This document shows positions 25,879 through 35,492 of a stretch of DNA of 64,000 nucleotides, piece by piece. Made by a program: the position numbers and the translations under genes. Source of the DNA: Karalla daura (Eukaryota; Chordata; Actinopteri; Chaetodontiformes; Leiognathidae); assembly GCA_029224185.1 (NCBI GenBank), contig CM055197.1:18328642-18392641 (forward strand). The letters are read 5' to 3'. How positions within the stretch are numbered: the stretch's first letter is position 1; each line of letters starts with the position of its first letter. Under the pieces are notes generated by a model. The model saw nothing but the letters and a program-made list of their open reading frames with translations. It had not been told where the DNA came from and did not search any database.

Positions 25879-28800
25879 CGTGTTTGCACTGATGTCAGTC
25901 AACTCAGCGGGAGATTTTTCACTCGATCATGGTGCATTGTAGAGGGAAGTAAAAGCTTCCCTGTTATAAAACTAGGAAGCAGCTCGCTCACAATCATTTA
26001 CACTGCATCGATCTTCCTCTGGATTGATGATGATCATTAAATCTGTTTACATTCTGCCAGCTTCTTAAGTGATTATGACAAGAGGGATAAGCTGTCGATG
26101 ACTCTGGAGATGAGAAAAGATGGATAGATAACTGAAATTGCCTTCTCAACTGGAATACGCAGATATAAATGGAATATGCTAATGTGAGTGGATGCTGAAA
26201 TATAGAGGCTTGCTTGTTCGGGCGTCTTCATTACTGGGGCCTAGTTACCTATGAGGAATATTTCTCCACATGTGGCGAAGTGACAGTTGAACAATTCAGC
26301 AGCCATTCATCAATAAGCGACCATTCATTAAACTCTTCACTGTGATTTTTTTCCCCCGTCATCATATTTTAGAAAAAGTAACCACACGTTGACAGGTCGT
26401 AATTTCTCCACATGGTGAAGAGGTCTGAGCTGAGGTCTGAGGAGGAGGTTGCACATTAGTGGAATAAAAATGGGGAAACGACACTTTTAAAATGAATTGA
26501 ATGAAACACATTGTCCAGGAAAGTAGAAGGCACTGTGGGCTTATGACAAGACCTCAACTTTAAGAGATAAAAGCTTAAAAAACAAAGACAGTATTGAAGT
26601 GCACATAAATATTATTGATCTCAGATTTTATTATGTACAAGTATTCCAAGACAAGATAAAGCAAAGACAATTAGATTAGGAAAAAGTAGTATTGTGTAAA
26701 GACAGGACAGTGCAGGAAAGTGCAGCCAGAGCAATATTACATTACACAATATTGCAGCTATGTTATACTGAGCTGTGGAGCTCAAAAAAAAAAAACCCTC
26801 AGTGAACGAGAGTTAAAGTGCTCGTCAATTTGGGGAATGTTATGCTTCAGTGACTTCAGTGTAGTCAAACGGCTGTTGAGTAACTTTTCACTCATCATTT
26901 TCACTCGTTAGAGCAAATTGTACGGTTTGAGTCATGGGCTGCACACAGGAAAGCATCGATGCTTTGTTCACCCCAGTAGGTATTTTGGGTTATGTTAAAA
27001 GAACACATTCGTGTCTTTCAATGCAAGGACCACTCCGCTCCACAAGCTTTTATCTAAAAATAAGGCCCAGCAAGTCAGCACAGAGCCATGCATCGCCAGG
27101 TTGACTCTTGTGGACAGCTGCTCAGAGCTCGCCCTCCTTAATGGAGCCGCTCCTCAGATCACACATGAAAATGTGACGTCTTTACAGGTGACGACGTGGG
27201 ACTGGACCAGGGCAGAGAAAAGCTTTACGGTGTACGAGATAATGTGCAAGATCTTAAAGGTAAGGCGGCAGTCTCTGCAGTCTTCTTAAACATGTAAGGG
27301 GTGCGGCAGGCCCGACATCAGACTGGCAGTGAAAAACAAAGAGAAGAGCGGGCAGAGCTGGCAGCTCAATGTGAAACTCACTAAAACTCACTCACGTTCT
27401 GCTCAAATCCCACAGAGAGACCCAGGGGTCAGACTGAGTTGCTCATTCTCGGCAGGTTCAAAGTCACGCCGAATAAGATCATGAGAGCTTCGTACCACCA
27501 GAGTCATTACTGCAAATTTAATTCATACATATTCACATATTGAATCAAATTACTGACCCGTAAATGATACCTTTCCCGCTCGAGTCTCTTGGGCTACAGA
27601 AAGTCTCGAAAAGGTAGACTGCAGTGAAACGTTGCGTGATTCATCCTTCCCATACACTTTACCTCCATGCTAGTGGAGGAGTGCTCTTGATGCAGAGTCC
27701 TCAGAGTTAATAAGCCTCCGCTCGGCCTCAGCTGTGTCTTATCCCCGCATCAATCTACCCATCTGTGCCTGATCAGCATGGCAGCCGTGCTCTCTTATCG
27801 TAGGACAATGACCTGCTGGACAAGAGGAAGCACTGCTTCAGCGTGCAGACGGAGAGCGGCGAGGACATGTTCTTCAGCGTGGAGCTGGACTGCGAGCTGC
27901 TGATCTGGGAGAAGGCTTTTCAGATGGCCACGTTCCTGGAGGTGGAGAGGATACAGGTCTGTGGCAGAAATGGGAAGAAAGTCTGGACTCGTTTTAACCG
28001 TTCAGTTACGTTTGGGTCAGATTGGATTCATTTTCTCTGTACCATTTTAGATAGTTTGATCAGGCTGTCAGGTTCCATTAGACCGTACCTCTGAACAAAC
28101 AAGATAAACAAATGCATGCTTTTTATTGAACTTGCGGTGGTGTGAGCCCAGTCAAAAAGGACCAAACAATTTTAGATGAGAAGAAATCTATAATAATACA
28201 AATCACCCAACTTTCTAAGTTGTCAACTTCCATTTGGTATTTATGGCCTGTGGGCCTCAGGGACCTATTATGTTGATAGTAGCTGGACTATGAGAAGTAC
28301 CCAGGAGAAACATATTGCATTTTCACTGTTTTGACACCATTTAAATTGGTAGCAAAACAAAAATCACACCCAATACTGAGATTAAATATTCTTTGACGTA
28401 TAGTACTAAACATCCATATGAGTTTCTGTGATAGTTACCTCTAATAGACATAGAAATAATTTGTTTTCCAAAGGAACAACTTGGATGACCTCAGGTCGCT
28501 GAGGCCTACAGGCCGTAAATGCCAAATGGAAGTTAAAAACCTAAAATTCCCAATGATCTCACTGGACAAAAGGATAAAACACAACATTAAGCTGACTAAA
28601 GATTTCTAATAATCTAAAATGAGTCCGTCACTTTTCGCTGGGCACGCCGAGGTAAGGGAGCTGAAATGAGCACAACAGGAGGGTTAATCCAGCACCGGGC
28701 GTCAGCTGCAGTCCCTTTAGCACAAAGATAGATAATACTCGTATGACATTTACAGCTGAGCTAAAGCAGCTTGTGTCCTCGCGTGTAACATCTTCTTCTC

Positions 28801-29040
28801 CGACTCTGTAGTGCAAAACTTACGCCTGCATCATGGAGAGCCACCTCATGGGACTGACAGTCGACTTCAGCATGGGCTTTGTGTGCTTTGATGCGGCTTC
28901 AAAGGTGGGTGCAGGACAAGCCTCTGTCATCAATAAAAACCAGGGAAAACAGATCTGCTCTGTGTGACAGCTCCGACAAATGTATTGTACACAGCGTGAT
29001 GAAACTCACACAGCCTCAGCCACGCGCTTCCTTTTTTTTT

Positions 29041-29072
<32 letters not shown>

Positions 29073-31630
29073 TTTTCTGCGTTGCTCACTTATTCCTTAT
29101 TCTGCACTGTGTGCATTTTGGGACTGTGAGCACATTTGTTTTGACGGCTGGTTCCCTCCAGCTCAAACATCTCACTCCTGCCTGCAGTTCAGTTTTGGCC
29201 TTTCCCCAAGTCTGAGAGCCACGCAGACTACTCCGCTGGTGCACATTATGTGGATGAGCAGGACACGAGCACTGCCATATTGTTCTCCAAGATTCTGGCC
29301 GTAATTCCTGCAGTGTGAAGCTACACTGTTCCCCAAGGACACGGCAAGAGTTGCCAGCGCATTGTTTACAGGCAGAAATACACAAAACACAATCCATATG
29401 TACACAGCGGTCACAGACAATACACTGGGTGGGATTACTCCGTAATTAAAAGCCGCTACTGGCAAGTTGCAACAGGCATGTTACACAATTAGTTTGAATC
29501 GGTGGCGGCACAAACAAAACCGTCTGACAAGTCGTAGGCTGCGGGCAAAGTGACGTGCTGCACCTTTTTTTCTATCAAAGACGACACGTTCATTTAAAAA
29601 CATTTTAATTGCACAGTATAGGACAGAGATGACAGTTACGAGACGTATATTGTCGCGCACAATTAATTACTGAGCCGCAGATGTAGATTGACTGCCTGTG
29701 TGGCACTTGCAAGCCCGCACAAAGGACATCTATAATATCTATGTATAGATTTAGATGTACAGAGGCACTTATTTTCTCTGCCTAATGAAGTTGCGTTGCC
29801 GCACGAGGAAGCGACTCCGTCGCTTGATAAAATCAAACCTGAATTAAGTTTGAAGTTGCCCACTGATGCACTGCTACTTAATATAAAAAAAGAAAGCACT
29901 TAAGAAACAATGAACTCACGCTGCATGAAAGAAGTAAAAGCAGAGACAAATGGTGCAAATAGTATGGAATGCAGGGCACGCACGTTGTTTATTCACACAG
30001 GAAGCTGTCAACACAAACAAAGGCCTCTCCGCTGGGCTGAATAAATCTGGCGTCAGCGCGTTGCTACACCTTTCCCCCGTCGCTCCTGTCTAATTAGGCA
30101 GAACTTCATTTACAGACCTGAACGTCGTTAGTTCACAGTTTTGTGGCTTAATGCCGAGACGTTCCGTTCACCAGTGTGAACATCCATGGACTTACAACTA
30201 CTGACACGCTCTGCACTCATTGTCCCCTGCGGTTGGACTCGTGTCACGACACGCTATGGTTAAGCTTTAGTTCGGTATTGGCGTCGAAGCTGTTGGATGA
30301 TTATCATCTACAGTACGGCTCGTATCAGTTTTCCTCACAAAGTCGTTTTCTCTGACTGCGTTCACACCTGCGGCTGTCAAGTGAACTGAGTGGAGTAGGA
30401 TACAGAGCTCAAGACTGTAGGTAAGTAGAAGCGTAAGAGACACAACAGCAGTGCTCCTAATTTGAGGAGTTAGAGGTCGATGTTGCCACCAACAACAGTG
30501 GCTTGACAGAAATGAAACTCGGGAGACGTGGAGTCTCATGAGATCCCAAACCCGCGTGGAGAAACGGCGTATTTCCATGTGGGTCACAGTACAGATATAA
30601 TATGAAGTTTTTGACGTGTGGGTGATGGTGTTATTCTCGCTGCTGTCATGCCGAGCGGAGTCAGGAAGACGGTTCGGAGACGTGACACCCTTCCACTCCT
30701 CTCTCCTCCCTCTCCAACACCTTCAAGTGAGCTTCACCGTTCCCGTCGTGTTTTACATGAATTCGTACGGCACAAGTAATGAGTTTGGTGTCAGGGTAAT
30801 TATTGCAGCCTGCGCGGGCCTGGAGTTCGCAGCACCACAGATCCATATTCATGCGAGGAGAGCGGCCAGCTGTCTACCTGAGGAGTCAGTCTGTCGTCGA
30901 GCTCACTGTGCAGCTTTTGTTTATTCACTTCAGCACTAATTGAATCACCGAAGGAAGCGCTGCTATTTCAGGTGAAATTGCTGTGGCTTGTTAAATTTCC
31001 CAGTAGCGAAAAAAATAACAAGTTTATATCTCCCGAACGACCCGTATCTGGTTGATCTGCTGACGTGTCCCATTTCTCACTGCATCCATGTGGATTTTAA
31101 CTAGAATTATTCATGAAATGGGGACACAGGAAGGGATTCACAAATTAGATTGGGGTAAATAAGGATTTTCCAGTTGTGTTTTAATGTCGGACTCACACGG
31201 ACTTTGGTTGCAGGCCGTCCTGTGGAGATACAAGTTCTCTCAGCTGAAGGGATCGTCCGACGATGGGAAAAGCAAGATCAAGTTTTTGTTCCAAAATCAA
31301 GACTCCAAATCTATCGAAGCAAAGGTAATTCACTCTGAGCGTTGCCTAATGCTGCGTGTCAGGGAAGAAAGTTACTCAACGAGAATTTCAAAGCGGCCGG
31401 GGAATCAAAAGTGAATGACTCAAGTATTGATCGGCCTTCTCTTTCAGGAGCTGGAGTTCTCCAACCTCTTCGCCGTGCTCCACTGCATTCACGCTTTCTT
31501 CGCTGCCAAAGTCGCTTGCCTGGACCCGATGTTTGTGGAGAGCCAAGGCAACGCGACTACCACCGGGTTTCCTTCCCTCTCCAGTATCTCCTGCAACTCA
31601 CAGACACCTAAGCTGAAATACGCCACTTGA
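13554..31630 (+). CDS. sntg1: Gamma-1-syntrophin (17 coding exons)
   Basis: Gamma-1-syntrophin is an adaptor of the dystrophin-dystrobrevin complex at the membrane. In mammals it is mainly neuronal and its PDZ domain binds diacylglycerol kinase zeta. Joining the 17 exons gives 1578 nt and about 525 residues, close to human SNTG1 (517 as I recall). All junction phases agree. Features: PDZ domain about residues 56-140 with the carboxylate-binding loop GGFGLSI (65-71); PH-type sequence in two blocks, about 196-270 and 284-420; C-terminal syntrophin-unique domain from about 430 to the end. Many segments are nearly identical to my memory of human SNTG1 (SISKEQ, LNYHPNNT, TTWDWTRAEK, SQLKGSSDDGKS). 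Choice of SNTG1 over SNTG2 rests on these segments and on the pcmtd1-st18 neighbours. Coding starts at 13554 by homology; see the tandem donor finding for a second possible start at 13573. Coding span is 18 kb, far smaller than the human locus. Confidence 0.95.
13585..15642 (+). other. sntg1: sntg1 intron 1
   Basis: About 2 kb. Holds a + strand SINE (13968-14280) and a C13 run (14736-14748). The remainder is non-repetitive AT/GC-mixed DNA in which I see no exon or known regulatory site. Confidence 0.7.
13968..14280 (+). mobile_element. tRNA-derived SINE, nearly full length but diverged
   Basis: Recognisable in order: 'gcctcgcagcaagacgg' (tRNA-like head), 'gggcctttctgtgcaga', 'aaccatgcatgtttagat', 'caactggggactgtaaattg', 'ccccgaggtgtgagtgtgag', 'taatggaccggagacctgtc', 'gggataggctccagcaggct'. 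This is the standard order of the abundant teleost SINE. It lies sense in sntg1 intron 1, and it explains several short open frames here. Confidence 0.8.
15643..15777 (+). CDS. sntg1: sntg1 coding exon 2
   Basis: 45 codons starting TKTGIYLMQEG and ending GEPFYSS, between TTCGCAG| and |GTAAGTGA. Phase 0 at both ends. Includes RLHLAKDILTIQEQDVICVSG, nearly identical to vertebrate gamma-1-syntrophin just before the PDZ domain. Confidence 0.95.
16495..16600. repeat. Fragment of a common teleost interspersed repeat
   Basis: 'gacgcttttatgcaaagcga' followed by 'cgtacaca' closely resembles a very frequent fish repeat word ('gacgcttttatccaaagcga' then 'cttaca'). I cannot name the family and the limits are approximate. 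Confidence 0.35.
16880..16945 (-). mobile_element. LINE 3' tail fragment, reverse orientation
   Basis: 'aatcagagtcagaatcggcg' then 'tttattgccaagt' matches the reverse complement of the 3' end shared by several teleost non-LTR elements ('...aatcagaatcagctttattggccaag...'). Only the tail remains. Confidence 0.45.
17353..17409 (+). CDS. sntg1: sntg1 coding exon 3 (PDZ start)
   Basis: 19 codons, ERTVTIRRQTIGGFGLSIK, between CTTCCAG| and |GTAATT. GGFGLSI is the PDZ carboxylate-binding loop. Phase 0 at both ends. Confidence 0.95.
17604..17661 (+). CDS. sntg1: sntg1 coding exon 4 (PDZ)
   Basis: 58 nt encoding GGAEHKIPVVISKISKEQK plus the first base of an Ala codon, between TTCTCAG| and |GTGTGT. 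Phase 1 exit joins exon 5 in frame. Confidence 0.93.
17743..17786 (+). CDS. sntg1: sntg1 coding exon 5 (PDZ)
   Basis: 44 nt encoding (A)ELSGLLFIGDGILQ, between ATCTCCAG| and |GTAAAA. Completes the split Ala codon from exon 4. Confidence 0.93.
17787..18164 (+). other. sntg1: sntg1 intron 5
   Basis: 378 bp of ordinary intron. I see no repeats or exons. Confidence 0.7.
18165..18206 (+). CDS. sntg1: sntg1 coding exon 6 (PDZ)
   Basis: 14 codons, INGINVRSYRHEEV, between TTTGCAG| and |GTAAGC. The HEEV helix belongs to the PDZ fold. Confidence 0.94.
18207..18578 (+). other. sntg1: sntg1 intron 6 with (GT)n
   Basis: 372 bp with an imperfect GT run at 18377-18407. Otherwise featureless. Confidence 0.7.
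18579..18681 (+). CDS. sntg1: sntg1 coding exon 7
   Basis: 103 nt encoding VQVLRNAGEEVTLTVSFLKK, then TPAFLKLPLCEDCT plus one base, between CCTTCCAG| and |GTAAGA. Ends the PDZ domain. Confidence 0.95.
18682..19256 (+). other. sntg1: sntg1 intron 7 ending in a TG repeat
   Basis: 575 bp. The last 55 bases are a (GT)n run followed directly by GGGTCACCGCAG. There is almost no polypyrimidine tract in front of the acceptor. Confidence 0.85.
19203..19246. repeat. (TG)21 microsatellite at a splice acceptor
   Basis: A pure TG run ending about 10 nt before the exon 8 acceptor. See the related finding. Confidence 0.95.
19257..19339 (+). CDS. sntg1: sntg1 coding exon 8
   Basis: 83 nt encoding (C)IPSDQSSGTSSPLCDSGLH then LNYHPNNT, between CACCGCAG| and |GTATGT. 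83 nt is not a multiple of three, so skipping would break the frame. Confidence 0.94.
19340..19680 (+). other. sntg1: sntg1 intron 8
   Basis: 341 bp with a CAG-repeat block near 19560 (five 'cag' in a row). An open frame runs through it into exon 9, but the CGCGCAG| acceptor and human homology place the exon start at 19681. Confidence 0.7.
19681..19811 (+). CDS. sntg1: sntg1 coding exon 9
   Basis: 131 nt encoding DTLSCSSWPTSPGLRWEKRW, then VDLRLIPLLHSRLSQYIPG and SDAC plus two bases of Arg, between GCGCAG| and |GTGAGG. A conserved start of PH-type sequence (residues about 184-227). Confidence 0.95.
19812..20871 (+). other. sntg1: sntg1 intron 9
   Basis: 1.06 kb, AT-rich, with no repeat family or exon recognised. 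Confidence 0.7.
20872..21001 (+). CDS. sntg1: sntg1 coding exon 10
   Basis: 130 nt encoding (R)KNAFQVIAVDGVCSGILQF then PTSEDCLDWLQAIASNISSL and TKHN, between CACCCCAG| and |GTGAGT. The W of DWLQAIA is the typical PH-helix tryptophan. Confidence 0.95.
21596..21842 (+). mobile_element. 3' tail of a teleost non-LTR retrotransposon
   Basis: In order: 'gcggttctgcttgaggtttc', 'tgcccgttaacagggacttt', 'ccaagtgtttgctcgtggtg', 'gggaatgctgggc', 'aaaagtgccccaagacaa', 'cttctgttgtgatttggtgc', 'tgtataaatcaaattaattg'. This order and the gaattgaattg-like end match a very common fish LINE 3' UTR. 5'-truncated, no coding remains. Confidence 0.7.
21917..21963. repeat. (GT)n / (GA)n microsatellite
   Basis: A short GT run then a GA run, visible directly. 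Confidence 0.85.
22590..22660 (+). mobile_element. LINE-type 3' tail
   Basis: 'actttccctttagggacaaa' then 'taaagtgattta' and 'ttgattgattta' resembles the short-repeat tail of a CR1/L2-like fish element. Body not recognised. Confidence 0.4.
24415..24453 (+). CDS. sntg1: sntg1 coding exon 11
   Basis: 13 codons, VKKINRNFPVNQQ, between TTCAACAG| and |GTAAGC. Human SNTG1 has IKKINRNFPVNQQ here. Confidence 0.93.
24454..25663 (+). other. sntg1: sntg1 intron 11
   Basis: 1.2 kb, no repeat or exon recognised. Confidence 0.7.
25664..25780 (+). CDS. sntg1: sntg1 coding exon 12
   Basis: 39 codons, IIYMGWVDEKEQDSVQDRMY then SPKFLALRGSSLFKFSAPP, between CTGGCAG| and |GTAAGT. Start of the second PH block. 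Confidence 0.95.
25781..27187 (+). other. sntg1: sntg1 intron 12
   Basis: 1.4 kb with a (GT)n run at 25836-25882. The sequence near 26600-26760 ('gacaggacagtgcaggaaag') looks like decayed repeat, but I cannot name it. Confidence 0.65.
27188..27259 (+). CDS. sntg1: sntg1 coding exon 13
   Basis: 24 codons, VTTWDWTRAEKSFTVYEIMC then KILK, between TTTACAG| and |GTAAGG. Confidence 0.95.
27260..27803 (+). other. sntg1: sntg1 intron 13
   Basis: 544 bp, nothing recognised. Confidence 0.7.
27804..27956 (+). CDS. sntg1: sntg1 coding exon 14
   Basis: 51 codons from DNDLLDKRKHCFSVQTESGE to FLEVERIQ, between TATCGTAG| and |GTCTGT. The donor is weak (GTCTGT). A frame stays open past it to 28094, so intron retention would add about 46 residues before a stop. 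Confidence 0.93.
27957..28811 (+). other. sntg1: sntg1 intron 14, contains an inverted-repeat element
   Basis: 855 bp, about 40% of which is the MITE-like element at 28211-28547. Confidence 0.75.
28211..28547. mobile_element. MITE-like element with about 55-bp terminal inverted repeats
   Basis: The left arm (28211-28266) contains 'cttccatttggtatttatgg' then 'cctgtgggcctcaggga'. The right arm (28493-28547), reverse-complemented, reads 'cttccatttggcatttacgg' then 'cctgtaggcctcagcga'. The inner 44 bp of the arms differ at about five positions, and similarity decays outward. The 225-bp AT-rich middle has no coding potential. A 'ttaa' sits at the right edge but not clearly at the left, so the family and target duplication are unresolved. 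Confidence 0.75.
28812..28904 (+). CDS. sntg1: sntg1 coding exon 15
   Basis: 31 codons, CKTYACIMESHLMGLTVDFS then MGFVCFDAASK, between CTCTGTAG| and |GTGGGT. Confidence 0.95.
28905..31213 (+). other. sntg1: sntg1 intron 15
   Basis: 2.3 kb with a (CT)n tract (29041-29075). Otherwise no repeat or exon recognised. Confidence 0.7.
31214..31324 (+). CDS. sntg1: sntg1 coding exon 16
   Basis: 37 codons, AVLWRYKFSQLKGSSDDGKS then KIKFLFQNQDSKSIEAK, between GGTTGCAG| and |GTAATT. Syntrophin-unique region, which binds dystrophin or dystrobrevin in the family. Confidence 0.95.
31448..31630 (+). CDS. sntg1: sntg1 coding exon 17 (stop)
   Basis: 60 codons and TGA, from ELEFSNLFAVLHCIHAFFAA to a Ser/Thr-rich tail ending KLKYAT. 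Human SNTG1 ends SKAKYTT. Acceptor TCTTTCAG|. Confidence 0.95.
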   Translation, partial: ELEFSNLFAVLHCIHAFFAAKVACLDPMFVESQGNATTTGFPSLSSISCNSQTPKLKYAT

Positions 31631-33308
31631 CAGGCGTTGCTGTCCGCGGCACCTCGGAAGAGAGCGCTGCGCTTAGCCGCAACCGAGGCCTGAAGCTGTT
31701 GGAGGAGGAGGAGGAAGAGGAGGAGGAGGAGGAGGAGCAGACTCTGTTCAGACTGCTGTGCTATAAAAGACCCTTTTGAGGACCGCTATACTTGATACCT
31801 TTTCGGATTTCTGGAATAATCCTGGACCTGAACACAAATCTCTGCTTTGAGAAACTTCCCAAAAACAAACAAAAAACAAAACAAAGACTCTGTGGACACA
31901 CACCGTGTGATCCGGAGTTGTTTCTAAGTGAGTTTGTTTTTCTTTCAACCCTCAGACATCCTTAAAAATCAACACACCCTGGAGAAAAATGCAGTTCTTT
32001 TCCAAAGGAAGTCTGCTTTTCTATGTAATTTTACTCAACTTTTGAAGATTTGGAGGGTAAAAACACGTTTGATTTTGGACTTTTTTTTCCTTCCGTAAGG
32101 ATTTGTCTGGACACTGGATATGATGATGCTTTGGATATTTCCTTTTGTTTGTGTGCTCTCGACATGAAAACCTTCTTCCCTGAATTCATCCGTCTTTGAG
32201 CAGTAAAAATTAAGTTTCTCTGGAACGTAATTGGAGACGAACAACAAGCTAAATGTCAAAACACAAAACTAATCCGAATGTGGCGTCTGAGGTTTGCTGG
32301 CAACATTGGTTGGACTGTGTTGGATGGTTTTGTGTCCAGATCGACTAACTAACCTCATTACACAACGTACACCGACAGGCCTGAGGTCAAAACCTGGATT
32401 CCTGCACGGGAAAGGCTGTGTGAAAGTGTAGTTTTCACTGAATGGATGAAGAGGGACACTGATAATCAGGTTCACCGTCCTCGCAGCCGTAATCTGAAAA
32501 CACCACTCTAAACATGATTGGAAACACTTTCCATCAAGTTTATGGCATTTTCTGTCCCCAAACTTGATTATGTAAATAAACAGTGACATTCAGATGAACT
32601 CAAAGAATTATGAATTATGAAGATTACTTGAGGGATTACTTGTGGGGATTATGGCATTTGTTAATTTGATGTGCACCAGAGACGACTAGGTAGATAGCTC
32701 ATAACCTTGTGCTCTCTTCATCATTTACTCTATGGACCAATTTAGAGGAATACAAATCAGCTAGTGGTGTATTTTTGGAATATTTTACCTTTTTCTTTTG
32801 GAATTTGCTTGTAAATATGGTGACAACGCTCCACGGGAAACACCGGAAAATAGAAACGTGTAGCATCGCGGGCCTCCGGAGGGGTCGAGGCGGCCCTCTA
32901 AACTTCACTTTGCATTAAACTGTTTCTAAATGCGGCGGAGTGACAGCTAAACTCTGGTATTCAAAAAGAGTCCAGGTCAATTAGCGCAATTAGTCATGCT
33001 CTTACCTTCCATTTACAGAGTAGAGTCCACACAGAAGAGGCCCATGGGTAAGTAAACTCTAGAGGATAGTAAATTAAATGGGGTCAGTAAAGTGTTTGGT
33101 ACTGTGCACGCTTGTTAAGCTGACATGAGTGTCTGAGGGAGACTAATGATGGTGCAGTCTATGCAAAGAAAGTCTCGAGTGATGCTTTTGTGCTTTAAAA
33201 TTATCTCGGTTGCACACACGCCCTACAACACAGGATCTAGAGAGTGAGGTTTATTTTATTTTTTGCAGATGTTTTATTAACAAATATGCTGTGTAATAAA
33301 TTAATAAA
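31631..33308 (+). other. sntg1: sntg1 3' UTR (extent inferred)
   Basis: Begins after the TGA. AATAAA signals lie at 32575-32580, 33295-33300 and 33303-33308. A GGA/GAG triplet run lies at 31702-31739. Which signal is used cannot be seen. Confidence 0.55.
31702..31739. repeat. (GGA)n triplet run in the 3' UTR
   Basis: About twelve GGA/GAA/GAG triplets within 80 bp of the sntg1 stop codon. Confidence 0.85.
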
Positions 33309-34435
33309 GACAAACTTTTATAACACGGCTCACTGGTGGTGGGTTTTATCTTTCATGCACCCGTTTCATGCACGGAGCTGTGTTTACTCAAAGGCTCGAC
33401 TTCTGGTTATTCATGATGAGCAAATGGAGACGACCTTCTCCAAATACACCGGACCACACACAAAGTGATAGTCAAACATTTTAAAGTGGCACCAATTTGC
33501 TTTTTTTAATTCAGAAGTAATAGTAGGATGAAGCTAGTGTGTGTTGGGTTAACACTGATCTGTGTGTACGATCCATACCTGCACTCCACTGCTACTGTGG
33601 AGTGGATATTCATAATTAAATTGCAGTTATATATATATATATCTTTTAATTTGCTGTTGGGATCAAATAGGGGGAGATAATGGACCGGATGGATGGACAT
33701 TTACATGTGAAAGTCTTTTTTTCATGTTAAATGTTTCGAACGATATGGAAAACATGGTGGAGTCCGTGATGACTGCAAAAAAAAAAAAAAAGAGGAGGTG
33801 GTTTCGACTTGAGGACTTTTGAAAATAGTCACAGTCAATTGTGCTTGTGCTTCGTCAAGTATAATGTGTGTCAAGCTGTTCCAGTCATGTATAATTAACA
33901 CGCGAAGTGCAGGCGCTTGAGCCCTGCATCTAATAAAAGATGCAGTTGAGCGGTATCGGGGGAGGAGTAGACATTTCTGGGTGCGCGGCTCGCACTGGAG
34001 ACTCGGGACGTCGTGTCCGAAGTCTCTTCTCGCCCGTGCCAGAGCCGGGGCTCCTGCGCCGCGATCGGGTCGAGGCGTTTTGTCACCGCGCCAGCGTACT
34101 AAAGTGAAAATCCGCAGTCCGTGCAAATTTTGCGTGCAGGTAGAAGGCTGGCGCGGCTTTTCGCTGCCTAGCGAGTCCCCGAAACGGAGGTCGACGGCCT
34201 CACGCGGGCAGCCGCTCCATCGATCGGCACAGACTGTACAGCGAAACGCAGCAGAAAAAAAACACAAAAGGTCACGAGGGGATTTCAGAGAGAGGCGGGC
34301 TGCTGCGACCGGCTCGACCTCACCGCCGGCCCGGCCGCGACCCCGCGGGCCGACGGCGCTCCGGGAGAGCGGGGACGCTAAAAAGAAAGAAAGAGCCGTT
34401 ACAATGATTAGAGGAGGCGCAGTGTGATTGTGACC
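33309..34435. other. Gap between convergent sntg1 and pcmtd1, with a CpG-rich island
   Basis: The sntg1 and pcmtd1 3' ends face each other here. 33630-33650 holds a short (AT)n. From about 33955 the base composition turns CpG-rich and stays so to about 34870. The longest clean open frame of the window (256 codons, 33722-34492, - strand) crosses it but shows no domain or recognisable similarity. Confidence 0.5.
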
Positions 34436-34935
34436 TTTATTTCTGTGCCAAACATTTACGGAGGAACAACACATTTCCAAAATGAGCCGCACACGCTAAG
34501 GGGGGGAGAGGGGGGGGGGGGGGATCGGCCTTCGGGTCTGGTGGAACAGCGACCGGAGCTGCATTCACGCGATGGAAAAACCTCAGAACTGGTGGTAGAC
34601 GCGGTCTTTGCCGGGCGCCCGGCCCCCGCGGTCCACTCGTGTCCGCACGAGGCGTGACCGTGACAGTCGAGGTGGCAGGTCCCCTGCCTCTCCAGTTCGC
34701 AATTACGCTTTGGGGCGATGGCGCACGTGGTCGTTTCGATGGACGAAAGGCGAGCGGAGCGGGACCGCGCCGCTGTCGGCCGTTGCCGACTGGGAGATCG
34801 CTCCCGTTATTGCTCACCCGCGAAGCTTTCCCCCCGCTCGGACGTCAAAGAGAAGGAGGTGGAGGATGAAACCGTAACCCGAAAAGAAACGTTACCTCTT
34901 CACACGCGCACACAAAACTACTCGTATGATAATCA

Positions 34936-34960
34936 CCCCCCCCCCCCCCCCCCCCCCCCC
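34936..34960. repeat. C25 homopolymer
   Basis: 25 consecutive C on the + strand, which is G25 on the pcmtd1 strand. Length is unreliable in any assembly. Confidence 0.9.
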
Positions 34961-35454
34961 ACCGTTCCCAAACGAAATACTTTTTTCATTACACCAGAGC
35001 GAAAAGAAGAAAAAAAAACAGCAAAACAAAAAAATGAAGACCTATAGCACTAATATATCTTACCTATTCAACAGACAGCAGTGGAGTTTGGATGTACAGA
35101 GTTCCCAGTGTCAAGATACAGTACAGCAAGAGGGCGCTACGACAGACCCAACGCAGACAAGAGAACAAAAAAACAACAACAAAAAATAAACAAAGAAACC
35201 GTGTGCAGGGTCATATAACAGTACACATATATATATCACTTTAATGTTGTATAGAATCAATATCAACGACATTCGACTCAGCTTTTCGGAATACTAAATT
35301 ATGCATTCAAAGTAGGATGAAAAAAAGCCGGGTTTTTTTTTCTTCCCCTCCACGGTGGAATGTCTTTTTTTTGTCTTTCGTTTTGTAGAAATATACGATT
35401 TGTCTCGGGGGGGAATCTACCGCGCCGACGGGTGGCACTTGAGAGCCGCCTCCG

Positions 35455-35492
35455 TCGGGGGGCGGGGGGGGGGTGGGGGGGGGGGGGGGGGG
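35455..35492. repeat. Poly-G tract with single C and T interruptions
   Basis: Runs of 6, 10 and 18 G broken by single C or T. G-quadruplex-capable on the + strand. Confidence 0.85.

Noticed and set aside
33722..34492. 256-codon open frame on the - strand
   Set aside because: It lies in CpG-rich DNA where stop codons are rare. It crosses the proposed pcmtd1 3' UTR end, starts and ends without splice or promoter logic, and shows no domain or repeat pattern I know. Kept only as part of the CpG-island finding.
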